Assembly: GCA_963726995.1 (NCBI GenBank)
Contig: CAVSEP010000007.1
Coordinates: 310,001 to 374,000 of the forward strand
From: DAIDKA01 sp963726995
GTDB lineage: Bacteria > Pseudomonadota > Gammaproteobacteria > Steroidobacterales > Steroidobacteraceae
Length of the DNA stretch: 64,000 nt
Direction: 5' to 3'
The notes below the pieces were generated by a model. That model was not told the DNA's origin. It saw only the letters and a list, made by a program, of their open reading frames with translations, and did no database searches. This document shows, one piece after another, positions 42,498 to 51,281 of the stretch. Position 1 is the first letter of the stretch, and each line of letters starts with the position of its first letter. Position numbers and translations under genes: made by a program.

Positions 42498-43904
42498 ATG
42501 TTTGAATTAGTACGCGACTCATCGATTCCGCTGGTCGATCAGATCGTGGGGCGCCTCGGCGCTCTCATCATGGACGGCCAGCTTGCCGCGGGCACGAGGC
42601 TGCCCTCGATCCGCAAGCTCGCCGCGCTGATCGGCGCCAGCCCCTTCACGGTCGTGGACGCCTACGACCGGCTGGTGGCCCGCGGCCTGCTGGCCTCTCG
42701 CGCCGGCCGCGGCTTCTACGTCGCCACGCGCGCCGTGAGCCCCGCGCTGCCCGCCATCGAGGCGGTGCCGAACCCCGATCCCGGCAGCGACGCGCTCGCA
42801 CTGCTGCGGGCGGGGCTCGCGGACCCTTCCGTGGTCATCGCGGCCGGCTCCGGATTCCTGCCGGACAGCTGGATTCAGGAACTGGCCTTCGGTGCGATAT
42901 TGTCGCGGCTGGCGCGCAGCCGGCGACCGCAATTGTGGGCCACCTGTCCGCCTCAGGGTCTGCGCGAGCTGCGGGAACAGATCGCCGGCAAGCTGCAGCG
43001 CCAGGGCATCGCCGTCGGTATGGACAACCTGATGACCACCATCGGCGCCTCGCAGGCCTTCGATCTGCTGTGCAGCTGTCTGCTGGCCCCCGGGGATGCG
43101 GTGCTGGTCGAGGATCCGGGGTATTTCGGACTGTTCGAGCAATTGCGGGCGCATCACCTGCGCCTGGTTGCGGTTCCCCGCGGCGCCTCGGGACCGGACC
43201 TCGAGGCGCTGGAGGAAGCCTGCCGCGCGCATCGGCCGCGGGCGTTCTTCGTCCAGACGCTGCTGCAGAATCCCACCGGCACCAGCATGGATGCCGCGCG
43301 CGCCCATCGGCTGCTGTCGCTGGCCGAGCAGTACGGTTTCACCATCATCGAGGATGACATCCTGGGCGATCTGTACGAGGGCCCCGCGGTGCGCCTGGCG
43401 CAGATCGACGGCTTCCGCCACGTGGTATTCGTGGGCAGCTTCACCAAGCTCATCGGACCCTCGCTGCGCGTCGGTTACATCGCGACCCATCCCGGACTGG
43501 TTGCGGAACTCATCCAGCGCAAGGTGCTCGCGGTGCTCTCCGGTTCGACACTCGCCGAGGCCATCATCGCGGAAGTGCTGGACGGGGGGCGTTACCGACG
43601 GCACATCGAACGGGTGCGCATGCGGCTGGCCCGCATGCGCGCCGACAGCCAGCGCTCGCTCACGGGCGCGGGAGTGTGTTTCGACAGCGATGAGGGCGCC
43701 GGCATGTTCCTTTGGGGCCGTCTGCCCGAAGGCACGGACATGGATCAGCTGGTGCGCGACGCGCGCGAGCGCGACATTCTGCTGGCCAAGGGCTCGCTGT
43801 TCTCCCCTGCCAGGGCCGATATGCCGCGGCTGCGGCTGAATGTCGCCCACAGCGCCGCGCCCGAACTGCTGCAGTTTCTGCGTGAGAGGCTGGCGGCGCG
43901 TTAA
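42498..43904 (+). CDS. MocR-type GntR/aminotransferase regulator
   Basis: 468 residues from the ATG at 42498 (MFELVRDSSIPLVDQIVG). Residues about 1-75 form a GntR winged helix (GTRLPSIRKLAALIGASPFTVVDAYDRL). From about 110 onward is a class I aminotransferase-like domain with the PLP lysine in GSFTKLIGPSLRVGY, plus NPTGTSMD and EDDILGDLYEG. Such regulators sense PLP-linked amino compounds. It is coupled to the LysE exporter gene and ends eight bases before the rhomboid gene, so run-through into the next unit is possible. Confidence 0.93.
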   Translation: MFELVRDSSIPLVDQIVGRLGALIMDGQLAAGTRLPSIRKLAALIGASPFTVVDAYDRLVARGLLASRAGRGFYVATRAVSPALPAIEAVPNPDPGSDALALLRAGLADPSVVIAAGSGFLPDSWIQELAFGAILSRLARSRRPQLWATCPPQGLRELREQIAGKLQRQGIAVGMDNLMTTIGASQAFDLLCSCLLAPGDAVLVEDPGYFGLFEQLRAHHLRLVAVPRGASGPDLEALEEACRAHRPRAFFVQTLLQNPTGTSMDAARAHRLLSLAEQYGFTIIEDDILGDLYEGPAVRLAQIDGFRHVVFVGSFTKLIGPSLRVGYIATHPGLVAELIQRKVLAVLSGSTLAEAIIAEVLDGGRYRRHIERVRMRLARMRADSQRSLTGAGVCFDSDEGAGMFLWGRLPEGTDMDQLVRDARERDILLAKGSLFSPARADMPRLRLNVAHSAAPELLQFLRERLAAR

Positions 43905-43912
43905 GATAGCGC

Positions 43913-44512
43913 ATGCTTGCGAACCTGCCGCCCGCGACCCGGGCCCTGCTGCTGACCAATGTCGGCGTCTACCTGCTGCAACGGCTCATCGGGCCCTCGG
44001 TGGCGCACTGGTTCGCCCTGAATCCGCTGGGAACCTTCTTCGAGCCCTGGCAGCTGCTCACCTATGCCTTCCTGCATGACGAACAGAACTATCTGCATAT
44101 CGTCTTCAACATGTTCGCGCTGTTCATGTTCGGCACGCCCCTGGAGCGTTACTGGGGCAGCCGGCGCTTTGTTTCCTTCTATTTCGTGTGCGTGCTGGCC
44201 GCCGGCCTCACGCAACTGACGGTGGCGCTGTTCGACCATTCGCAAGCTCCCACGCTCGGAGCCTCGGGCGGCATCTTCGGCCTGCTGCTGGCGTTTGCCT
44301 TCTATTTTCCGCGCCAGCGTATAATGCTGCTGTTCCCGCCGATTCCGATGCCGGCCTGGGTTTTCGTTTCGTTCTACGGACTGGCGGAACTATTTCTTGG
44401 AGTCGGTGGTCTGGAGCCAAGCGTGGCACATTTCGCGCATCTGGGCGGCATGCTGGGCGGGGCTGCAATGATACTTTTCTGGCGGGTCAAAGACGGCGCA
44501 CGCGGACGATGA
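43913..44512 (+). CDS. Rhomboid-family intramembrane serine protease
   Basis: 199 residues from the ATG at 43913 (MLANLPPATRALLLTNVG), with about six membrane helices. Catalytic features are complete: HIVFNMFALFMFG in the early helix (HxxxN), the Ser in GASGGIFG and the His in VAHFAHLGG. It cleaves membrane proteins within or beside their transmembrane segments. Its stop codon overlaps the start of the ABC ATPase gene in ATGA, and further such overlaps continue down the operon. Cotranslation with the exporter is therefore expected. The substrate is unknown. Confidence 0.93.
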   Translation: MLANLPPATRALLLTNVGVYLLQRLIGPSVAHWFALNPLGTFFEPWQLLTYAFLHDEQNYLHIVFNMFALFMFGTPLERYWGSRRFVSFYFVCVLAAGLTQLTVALFDHSQAPTLGASGGIFGLLLAFAFYFPRQRIMLLFPPIPMPAWVFVSFYGLAELFLGVGGLEPSVAHFAHLGGMLGGAAMILFWRVKDGARGR

Positions 44513-45429
44513 TCAAGACTGAAGCACTCACCAAGCAGTACGGCGCGCTCACCGCGGTCGACGCCGTCAGTTTCACGGTCTCGCCCGGGGAGGTGTTGGG
44601 ATTCCTAGGTCCCAACGGCGCCGGCAAGACCACCACCATGCGCATGCTCGCCGGCTTCATCAACGCCACGTCGGGCCGGGCCAGCATCTGCGGCCACGAT
44701 GTGGACAGCGATTCGCTGCAGGCGCGCGCCTGTCTCGGCTACCTGCCCGAGGGCGCCCCGGCGTACGGCGAAATGAAAGTGCGGGATTTTCTCGAGTTCA
44801 TCGCGGATCTGCGCGGCCTGCAGGGTCCGGCACGAACTCGCGTGCGTGCCGTGATCGAGCGGCTGCAGCTGCAGACCGTTCTGGACCAGACCATCGAGAC
44901 CCTCTCGAAGGGCTTCCGCCGCCGGGTGGGCCTGGCGCAGGCCATCGTGCACGACCCGCCGGTGCTGATACTGGATGAGCCCACGGACGGCCTGGATCCG
45001 AACCAGAAGCACGAGGTCCACACCCTGATCAATGACATGGCCGGCGACAAGACCGTCATCATCTCGACGCACATCCTCGAAGAGGTCGATGCCGTGTGCA
45101 CCCGGGCCATCATCATCGCGCGCGGCCGGATCGTGGCCGACGATACCCCGCAGGGGCTGGCGAGCCGCTCGCGCTATCACAACGCGGTATCGCTGCAGCT
45201 GGTGCGCCCCGAACAGCTGGCCGCGGCGCGTGATGCCGTGGCGGCCCTGCCGCAGGTCGCCGCCGTGGAAGTGGTCGAACACGATGCACGTCTCACGGCC
45301 CTGCCGCGCGATGGTGCGCAGCTGCTCGGGACGCTGTCGGAACTGACCGCGGCCCGCGGCATTGCGCTCAAGGAGCTGCACCTGGAATCCGGGCGGCTCG
45401 ACGAAGTTTTCCGGACCATCACGGCGTAG
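44509..45429 (+). CDS. ABC transporter ATP-binding protein (GldA-like)
   Basis: 306 residues from the ATG at 44509 (MIKTEALTKQYGALTAVD). Walker A GPNGAGKTTT, signature LSKGFRRRVGLAQ (GF in place of the usual GQ), Walker B VLILDEPTDGLDP and switch His in STHILEEVDAV are all present. A C-terminal domain of about 90 residues follows. The type matches the ATPases that pair with GldF/GldG-like membrane proteins. It begins inside the rhomboid stop codon and is followed after 11 bases by the permease gene. Confidence 0.93.
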   Translation: MIKTEALTKQYGALTAVDAVSFTVSPGEVLGFLGPNGAGKTTTMRMLAGFINATSGRASICGHDVDSDSLQARACLGYLPEGAPAYGEMKVRDFLEFIADLRGLQGPARTRVRAVIERLQLQTVLDQTIETLSKGFRRRVGLAQAIVHDPPVLILDEPTDGLDPNQKHEVHTLINDMAGDKTVIISTHILEEVDAVCTRAIIIARGRIVADDTPQGLASRSRYHNAVSLQLVRPEQLAAARDAVAALPQVAAVEVVEHDARLTALPRDGAQLLGTLSELTAARGIALKELHLESGRLDEVFRTITA

Positions 45430-45440
45430 GCGGCAAGCAC

Positions 45441-46175
45441 ATGCGAAACGTCGGCATCATCATGCGCCGCGAGCTGGCCAGTTACTTCGCCACGCCGCTC
45501 GCCTATATCTTCCTGCTGATCTTCCTGGTGCTGGTCAATCTCTTCACCTTCTACCTGGGTGAGTTCTTCGAGCGCGGGCAGGCGGACCTCAATCCGTTCT
45601 TCACCTACCACCCCTGGCTGTTCCTGTTCCTGATTCCGGCGGTCTCGATGCGCCTGTGGGCCGATGAGCGCCGCTCCGGCAGCATCGAACTGCTGATGAC
45701 GCTGCCGGTGACGCTCTGGCAGGCGGTGGTGGGGAAATTCCTGGCGGCCTGGGCCTTCACCATCCTGGCGCTGGTGCTGACCTTCCCGATGTGGATTACG
45801 GTCAATTTCCTGGGCAGTCCCGACAACGGCGCGATCTTGAGCGCCTACATCGGCAGCATGCTGCTGGCCGCGGGTTTCCTGAGCATCGGCTCACTGGCCT
45901 CCGCCCTGACGCGCAACCCGGTGGTGGCGTTCATCGTCGGCATCGCGGCCTGCTTCGTCTTCCTGGTGGCGGGCTTTCCGCTGGTGCTGGACGCGTTCCG
46001 CGGCTGGGCGCCCCAGGTGCTGGTCGATGCGGTGGCCTCACTCGGTTTCCTGACGCACTACGAGGCGATCTCCAAGGGCGTCATCGACATCCGCGACCTG
46101 ATCTATTTCGGGTTGCTCATTAGCTGGTTCCTGCTCGCCACGGCCGTCGTACTCGACGTGCGCAAGTCGGAATGA
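45441..46175 (+). CDS. ABC-2 type permease (GldF-like)
   Basis: 244 residues from the ATG at 45441 (MRNVGIIMRRELASYFATP), with about six membrane helices and the ABC-2 pattern of an N-terminal amphipathic stretch. PAVSMRLWADERRSGSIELLMTLPVT is typical of the GldF/NosY-like permeases. It works with the upstream ATPase and the downstream GldG-like protein. Outside Bacteroidetes such systems are not known to drive gliding, and their cargo is generally undefined. The stop codon overlaps the next start codon in ATGA. Confidence 0.92.
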   Translation: MRNVGIIMRRELASYFATPLAYIFLLIFLVLVNLFTFYLGEFFERGQADLNPFFTYHPWLFLFLIPAVSMRLWADERRSGSIELLMTLPVTLWQAVVGKFLAAWAFTILALVLTFPMWITVNFLGSPDNGAILSAYIGSMLLAAGFLSIGSLASALTRNPVVAFIVGIAACFVFLVAGFPLVLDAFRGWAPQVLVDAVASLGFLTHYEAISKGVIDIRDLIYFGLLISWFLLATAVVLDVRKSE

Positions 46176-48073
46176 TCCTGGGGCGATCCACGATGAAACG
46201 TTCAACACTGGGAGGCGGCACGCTGCTGGCGCTCGCGCTGCTGTTCGCCGGCATTACCATGCTGGGCGGCTATGCGCTGCGCAGCTGGCGCATCGATCTG
46301 ACGCAAAACCGTCTGTACACCACCGCGCCCGGCACCGACCGCATTCTCAAGGGCCTGACCGAGCCTATCAATCTGTACTTCTTCTACAGCGCGAAAACCG
46401 GCAGCCAGTACCCGCAGGTCGCCAGCTACGCCAATCGGGTGCGTGACCTGCTGAGCGAGTTCGCCGGCCGCGCCAACGGCAAGATCCATCTGCACCTGGT
46501 GGATCCGCAGCCGTTCTCGGCCGATGAGGACCGTGCCGCGGAACTCGGGGTGCGTTCGGTCAATGTCGGCGGCAACGCCGCCGTCCCCTTCTTCTTTGGG
46601 CTCGCCGGCACCAATTCCACCGACGGCCACGCCGCCATCGACTTCTTCGATCCCAACAAGGGCCAGTTCCTGGAATACGATCTGGCGAAACTGGTCTACC
46701 AGCTGAGCGGCGCCAGGAAGCCGGTCATCGGCTGGTTGTCCGAACTGCCGATGAGCGCCGGTTTCGACCAGAGCAGCGGCCAGCCGCGTGCCGCCTGGGT
46801 GGTGCTCGATCAGGTGCAGCAGCTCATGGACGTGCGCACTCTCGACACCAATGTCGGCGTCATCGATCCGGCCATCAATGTCCTGGTACTGGCCCACCCC
46901 AAGCATCTGTCCACGGCGACGCAGTTCGCCATCGACCAGTTCGCGCTGCGGGGGGGCCACATCCTGGCGTTCGTCGATCCGCTGGCCGACAAGGATCCTG
47001 CGGGCGCCGACCCCGCCAACCCGGCCGGCGCGCTGACGGCCGATCGCGCCTCGCACCTGGAGAATCTGCTCACCGCCTGGGGCGTGGACTTTGATCCGCA
47101 CCAGGTGGTCGCGGATTCGCGCTACGCCATGAGCGTGACGGTCCGCGAGGGTGAAGCGCCGGTGCGCCACCTGGGCGTGCTGGGACTCGACGCCGCCGCC
47201 ATGAATGCCAAGGATGTCATCACCGAGGGGTTGTCGAACGTCAACCTCGCCACCGCCGGCAGCCTCAGCGCGCACAAGGGCGCGCCCGTACGCTTCGAAC
47301 CCCTGCTGTCCTCGAGCGACCAGGCGCAGCTGATGCCGGTGGCGCGCTTCCAGGCGCTGCAGGATCCAGCCACGCTGTTTGACGGCTTTCATCCCAGCGG
47401 CCAGCGCTACACCCTGGCGGCGCGCGTCAGCGGCAATGTCGCTACCGCCTTCCCCGGGGGCCTGCCCCAGGGCGCCACGCTGCCCCCCGGCGCGACGCTG
47501 CTCACTCACTCGATCAAGCCCCTGGAGCTGGTGGTGGTGGCCGATACCGATCTGTTGTCCGACTACACCTGGGTGAATGCCCAGGAACTCGCCGGACAGC
47601 GCATCGCGCAGCCCTTTGCCAACAATGGCGACCTGGTGGCAAACGCCCTGGACAACCTGGCCGGCAGCGACGATCTGATTTCCATCCGCGGCCGGGCCAC
47701 CTACCGGCGTCCCTTCTCGCGCGTCGAGGCGCTGCGCGCCCAGGCCGACGACCGCTTCCGCGACAAGGAACAGGAGCTGGAGAAGCAGCTGCATGCCACG
47801 GAGGACCAGCTCGCCGCCCTGCAGTCGCAGCGCACCGACCGCAGCGTCGCCATCCTCTCGCCCGACCAGGAACAGGCGTTGACCCGGTTCCAGGCCGAGA
47901 AGCTGCGGATCCGCAAGGAGCTGCGTGATGTGCGGCTGGGGCTGGACCAGGACATCAACCGGCTCGGCAATTGGCTCAAATTCGTCAACATCATTCTGGC
48001 GCCGGTGCTGTTCGCCGTCTTCACGGTGCTGATCGGACTGCTGCTGCGGCGCCACCGCCGCGTGCGCTCATGA
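46172..48073 (+). CDS. GldG-like ABC transporter auxiliary membrane protein
   Basis: 633 residues from the ATG at 46172; an ATG at 46193 (MKRSTLGG) is the alternative. An N-terminal membrane helix (about 15-35) is followed by RSWRIDLTQNRLYTTAPGT, a large periplasmic domain of the GldG/DUF4350-like type (YFFYSAKTGSQYPQV, HLHLVDPQPFS, HILAFVDPLAD), a predicted coiled coil near residues 530-600 (rich in Glu, Gln and Arg) and a C-terminal helix. It probably forms the periplasmic part of the exporter. The start overlaps the permease stop, and the stop overlaps the DUF4340 start. Confidence 0.88.
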   Translation: MILGRSTMKRSTLGGGTLLALALLFAGITMLGGYALRSWRIDLTQNRLYTTAPGTDRILKGLTEPINLYFFYSAKTGSQYPQVASYANRVRDLLSEFAGRANGKIHLHLVDPQPFSADEDRAAELGVRSVNVGGNAAVPFFFGLAGTNSTDGHAAIDFFDPNKGQFLEYDLAKLVYQLSGARKPVIGWLSELPMSAGFDQSSGQPRAAWVVLDQVQQLMDVRTLDTNVGVIDPAINVLVLAHPKHLSTATQFAIDQFALRGGHILAFVDPLADKDPAGADPANPAGALTADRASHLENLLTAWGVDFDPHQVVADSRYAMSVTVREGEAPVRHLGVLGLDAAAMNAKDVITEGLSNVNLATAGSLSAHKGAPVRFEPLLSSSDQAQLMPVARFQALQDPATLFDGFHPSGQRYTLAARVSGNVATAFPGGLPQGATLPPGATLLTHSIKPLELVVVADTDLLSDYTWVNAQELAGQRIAQPFANNGDLVANALDNLAGSDDLISIRGRATYRRPFSRVEALRAQADDRFRDKEQELEKQLHATEDQLAALQSQRTDRSVAILSPDQEQALTRFQAEKLRIRKELRDVRLGLDQDINRLGNWLKFVNIILAPVLFAVFTVLIGLLLRRHRRVRS

Positions 48074-49128
48074 TCCGCCCGACTCAGGTTCTGTCGCTGG
48101 TGGCGGCCGGGATCGTGCTGGCGGGCGCCGGCGTGTGGCTGGTTTCCCGCAATGGCGCCGACCGCGCCCAGGAGACTTCGGGCCCCGTCCTGGCACTACC
48201 GCAGACCGACCTCAATGCCGTGACGCGACTGCGTGTCTTCAAGGGCGACGGCAGCCACACGACGCTGACGCGCACGGCCGCGCACTGGCTGGTCGGCGAG
48301 CGCGACTTCCCGGCCGACACCGGCCAGGTGCGCAAGCTCCTGCTGGATCTGGCCGCATTGCAGGTCGAGGAGCTGAAGACCGCCGACCCGTCCCTGTACT
48401 CAAAGCTCGGGGTGGAGAATCCGGGCGGGGCCCAGACTGCCAGTACCGGCATCGATATCGATTTCAAGGGCAAGACGCTGAGCCTGATCGTGGGCAGGAC
48501 CTCCGGTACCCGCTCGGTTTACGTGCGCGTCGCGGGCCAGGCGCAAAGTCTGCTCGCCACGCCGCAGCTGGCGCCGGATGCCGACCCGCGCCACTGGCTG
48601 GATCGCTCCATTGTCGATATCGCACCCGACCAGGTGACTCAGATCGACCTTGCGCCGCAGGGCGGCCCGGCCTATGTCATCAAGCATTCCGCCGCGGGCG
48701 CCGCGACCGACTTCACGGTCACGCCCATCCCCAAGGGCCGGGAACTCAGCGACCCATCCGCCGCGGCCGCGCAGGCGGGCGCGCTGGCCGGGCTGCAGCT
48801 GGACGATGTGCGCAAGGCCACGGCCCACCCGGCCGCGAGCCAGAGCCGCATTCAGACCCGCGACGGCCTGCTGCTCACCCTCGCCGGTATCCAGGAGGGT
48901 GAGACGCGCTACATCAGCCTGGTGGCCGCGGCCACGGCGCCGGCCGCGCAGCAGCGCGCCCAGGAATTGAACGCCCGGGTCTCGGGTTGGGAATTCGAAG
49001 TGCCGGGCTATCGCTATGACACCTTGTTCAAGCCCCTCGAACAATTGCTGAAACCCCTGCCCGCGCCCCCGGCCAAAGCGGCGAAGGCGCCGCACAGCCC
49101 GATCGCCGTGCCACTGCAAAGCCACTGA
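48070..49128 (+). CDS. DUF4340 domain protein
   Basis: 352 residues from the ATG at 48070 (MIRPTQVLSLVAAGIVLAG). A single N-terminal membrane helix anchors a periplasmic domain of the DUF4340 family (VTRLRVFKGDGSH, WLVGERDFPADTGQVRKLLLDLAALQVEE, LSLIVGRTSG). DUF4340 proteins regularly follow GldG-like genes, and the family's biochemical role is unknown. The C-terminus is Pro/Ala/Lys-rich. It is the last gene of the five-gene rhomboid-ABC unit. ligK begins 16 bases later with its own strong ribosome site. Confidence 0.88.
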   Translation: MIRPTQVLSLVAAGIVLAGAGVWLVSRNGADRAQETSGPVLALPQTDLNAVTRLRVFKGDGSHTTLTRTAAHWLVGERDFPADTGQVRKLLLDLAALQVEELKTADPSLYSKLGVENPGGAQTASTGIDIDFKGKTLSLIVGRTSGTRSVYVRVAGQAQSLLATPQLAPDADPRHWLDRSIVDIAPDQVTQIDLAPQGGPAYVIKHSAAGAATDFTVTPIPKGRELSDPSAAAAQAGALAGLQLDDVRKATAHPAASQSRIQTRDGLLLTLAGIQEGETRYISLVAAATAPAAQQRAQELNARVSGWEFEVPGYRYDTLFKPLEQLLKPLPAPPAKAAKAPHSPIAVPLQSH

Positions 49129-49144
49129 CACCGAGGAGATTCCC

Positions 49145-49822
49145 ATGAGCAAGTATGTCGCCGTGCGCGAGATCGCACGACCGGACCCGGCAGTGTGCAA
49201 GGCGCTGGGCACCTATGGGGTGGCCACGGTTCACGAGGCCCAGGGTCGCACGGGTTTGCTCGCCTCCTACATGCGCCCGATCTACGCCGGCAAGTCGCTG
49301 GCGGGACCCGCCGTCACCGTGTCCTCCCCGCCCGGGGACAACTGGATGATCCACGTGGCCGTGGAGCTGTGCCGGCCCGGCGATATCCTGGTGGTCGCGC
49401 CCACCTCGCCCTGCGAGGACGGCTACTTCGGCGACCTGCTGGCCACTTCCCTGCAGGCGCACGGGGTCCAGGCGCTCGTCATCGATGCCGGCGTGCGCGA
49501 TGTCGCAACGCTCAAGCAGATGGACTTCCCGGTGTGGAGCAAGGCGATCTACGCCCAGGGCACCATCAAGGCGAGCCTCGGTTCGGTGAATGTGCCGGTG
49601 ATCTGCGCCGCGCAACTCATCAACGCCGGGGATGTGGTGGTGGCGGATGACGACGGCGTGTGCGTGGTGCGCAGCGCCGATGCCGCGCAGGTGGCCCAAG
49701 CCGCCGCCAAGCGGGTCGCAGCCGAGGAGGAGAAGCGCAAACGCCTGGCCTCGGGCGAGCTGGGCATGGACATCTACAAGTTCCGCGAGAAGCTCGCGGC
49801 GCTGGGTCTGGAATACAGGTAA
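49145..49822 (+). CDS. ligK: 4-carboxy-4-hydroxy-2-oxoadipate aldolase (LigK/RraA-like)
   Basis: 225 residues from the ATG at 49145, with GAGGAG just upstream. It belongs to the RraA-like class II pyruvate aldolases: GVATVHEAQGRTG, YMRPIYAGKSLAGPAVTV, PTSPCEDGYFGDLLATSLQAHGV and VIDAGVRDVATL match the LigK/PcmE branch that binds divalent metal. It splits 4-carboxy-4-hydroxy-2-oxoadipate into pyruvate and oxaloacetate, the last step of protocatechuate 4,5-cleavage. RNase-inhibitor RraA is excluded by the pathway context and these loops. Its opposite orientation to the other lig genes implies separate transcription. Confidence 0.9.
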   Translation: MSKYVAVREIARPDPAVCKALGTYGVATVHEAQGRTGLLASYMRPIYAGKSLAGPAVTVSSPPGDNWMIHVAVELCRPGDILVVAPTSPCEDGYFGDLLATSLQAHGVQALVIDAGVRDVATLKQMDFPVWSKAIYAQGTIKASLGSVNVPVICAAQLINAGDVVVADDDGVCVVRSADAAQVAQAAAKRVAAEEEKRKRLASGELGMDIYKFREKLAALGLEYR

Positions 49823-49831
49823 GGCAAAGTC

Positions 49832-49859
49832 TGCTGCCGCGGCGATGCTCGCGGCAGCA
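49832..49859. terminator. Stem-loop between ligK and a small convergent gene
   Basis: TGCTGCCGCG (49832-49841) pairs with CGCGGCAGCA (49850-49859) around an eight-base loop. A second, shorter stem (CGGCC/GGCCG, 49862-49878) follows. No T-tract is present, so termination by these stems alone is uncertain, though the position between convergent genes is right. Confidence 0.5.
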
Positions 49860-49882
49860 TGCGGCCGATCACCGGCCGGCCT

Positions 49883-49987
49883 TCAGCCCCGGGCTTCCCG
49901 CTTGGCGCGCTTGGCCGCCCGCTTCTCTTCCAGCGTCTTGGCCGGCTTCTTCTTTTCCTCTTTCTTACGATCCATTCCCTTGCCCAT
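49883..49987 (-). CDS. 34-residue Lys/Arg-rich small protein
   Basis: A short frame runs from the ATG at 49987 to a TGA at 49883 with AGGAGAG seven bases before the start, a strong ribosome site. The product is almost entirely charged (KKEEKKKPAKTLEEKRAAKR and on to the end), with no hydrophobic segment. Such peptides could bind nucleic acid or ribosomes. I do not recognise a family. It follows the sterol desaturase-type gene by 41 bases on the same strand and may be the last gene of the ligJ transcript. Confidence 0.55.
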   Translation of the reverse strand: MGKGMDRKKEEKKKPAKTLEEKRAAKRAKREARG

Positions 49988-50028
49988 GTCATCTCTCCTG
50001 TGTTGGTTGACGCAAGCTGAGCTGCCGA

Positions 50029-50805
50029 TCAGACCCCGATAGCCAGCCTCCAGGCTGCGGCCTTCTCGTTGGTACCAAACGCCATATCCCGCGCCACCGC
50101 AGCTGGATCGACATAGGTGCCAAACAAATGATCCCAGACCGGGAACAGCGCGGCAACATTGGATCCATAGTAAGCGGGATTGTCGCTATGGTGAATATGG
50201 TGGTAGCGCGGAGTGATCACAAACCACTCCAGCCAGCGCGGGCCCCAGCGCACATTCATGTGCATCCAGTACGTCATCACGCTGTTCTTGAGGATGATCA
50301 GCAGGCCCGTCCACCAGGGCGAGACCGCGAACAGGGCCTGCGCAAACAGAAAGGGGACGTTCACCAAAGTCTGCTGCAGCAAGGAGCCTCGGACTCCCAC
50401 CAGCCAATACATGTGGCTGGGCGAGTGATGCCAGCGGTGCACGCACCACAGCCATTTCGTATGCATCGCCCGATGCACCCAGTAATACCCGAAGTCCCCG
50501 ATGACGACGAACATCGCGAAACGCGCCGCGAACGGGACCTTGAATACCGCTTGTGGCAATACCGGTACGTACGATAGGTAGTAGCCGAGGAAAACGGCGC
50601 CCGGGACAACCCCAATGTTGTAGACCAGGAACGACGCGACATCCCGCTTCCAGGTTTTCCGGTGATCAACGCGATGCGCCGGCCGCCGTCGCTCCCAGAT
50701 CATCATCGCCAGCACAATCGCCAGCTGCAGCGCAAACACCGCCATCATTGGACGCGTCGGCTTGAGCCCCGCAAGAGTGCTGGAAATGGCATCGAGAATA
50801 TTCAT
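50029..50805 (-). CDS. Sterol desaturase/fatty acid hydroxylase superfamily protein
   Basis: 258 residues from the ATG at 50805 (MNILDAISSTLAGLK). It is an integral membrane protein with the di-iron histidine boxes of the superfamily: HRAMH, HRWHH and HHIHH, in the expected order and spacing. Members hydroxylate or desaturate lipids, sterols or carotenoids at the cytoplasmic face of the membrane. The start overlaps the cupin gene stop by four bases, so the two are coupled. What a lipid-type oxygenase does in the ligJ operon is unclear. Confidence 0.9.
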   Translation of the reverse strand: MNILDAISSTLAGLKPTRPMMAVFALQLAIVLAMMIWERRRPAHRVDHRKTWKRDVASFLVYNIGVVPGAVFLGYYLSYVPVLPQAVFKVPFAARFAMFVVIGDFGYYWVHRAMHTKWLWCVHRWHHSPSHMYWLVGVRGSLLQQTLVNVPFLFAQALFAVSPWWTGLLIILKNSVMTYWMHMNVRWGPRWLEWFVITPRYHHIHHSDNPAYYGSNVAALFPVWDHLFGTYVDPAAVARDMAFGTNEKAAAWRLAIGV

Positions 50806-51281
50806 AAGAAGGCCTTAAGGCCCATCATGCCACCCGTGAAGTGCTGCTGGTGGCCGGGAAGTTCACGGACCCACTTAAAATCATGGTTCTCGTATCCCGG
50901 TGACACGGTGCAGCCCACCAGCACGTATTCACCCAGACAATGGGCGGCCTGCCAGCTGCCCGCCGGAATGACGGCAACCTGTTCGCCATTGCCGTTCACC
51001 GCAGTCAGGCGGTGCCGGATGAGTTTACGGGCGAGCGGGTCGTAGGACAGCAGTTCAGTCGGCGCACCGTAGTAGAAGTGCCAGATTTCATCCGACTGCA
51101 CGACATGCCAGGGGCACGCACGCCCATGTTCCAGCAGGTAGTAGATGGTGGTGACGGCGCTACGTTGGCCCTGGGGTGCCTGCACCTGGGTGCCGGACTT
51201 GTAGACCTGCCGAAACCAGCCCCCTTCCTGGTGGGGTTCCAACCCCAGTTTCGCGATCAGTTCCCTGGGCGTCGGATTCAT
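50802..51281 (-). CDS. Cupin family protein (DUF985)
   Basis: 159 residues from the ATG at 51281 (MNPTPRELIAKLGLEPHQEGG). It has the DUF985 cupin pattern HPEGGWF-like HQEGGWFRQVY, TTIYYLLEHG, HVVQSDEIWHFYYG and the C-terminal GCTVSPGYENHDFKW. Proteins of this family are small single-domain cupins with unclear activity, possibly sugar- or metal-binding. It overlaps both neighbours by four bases (ATGA at each end), so it is translated with the symporter and the sterol desaturase-type protein. Confidence 0.88.
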   Translation of the reverse strand: MNPTPRELIAKLGLEPHQEGGWFRQVYKSGTQVQAPQGQRSAVTTIYYLLEHGRACPWHVVQSDEIWHFYYGAPTELLSYDPLARKLIRHRLTAVNGNGEQVAVIPAGSWQAAHCLGEYVLVGCTVSPGYENHDFKWVRELPGHQQHFTGGMMGLKAFL

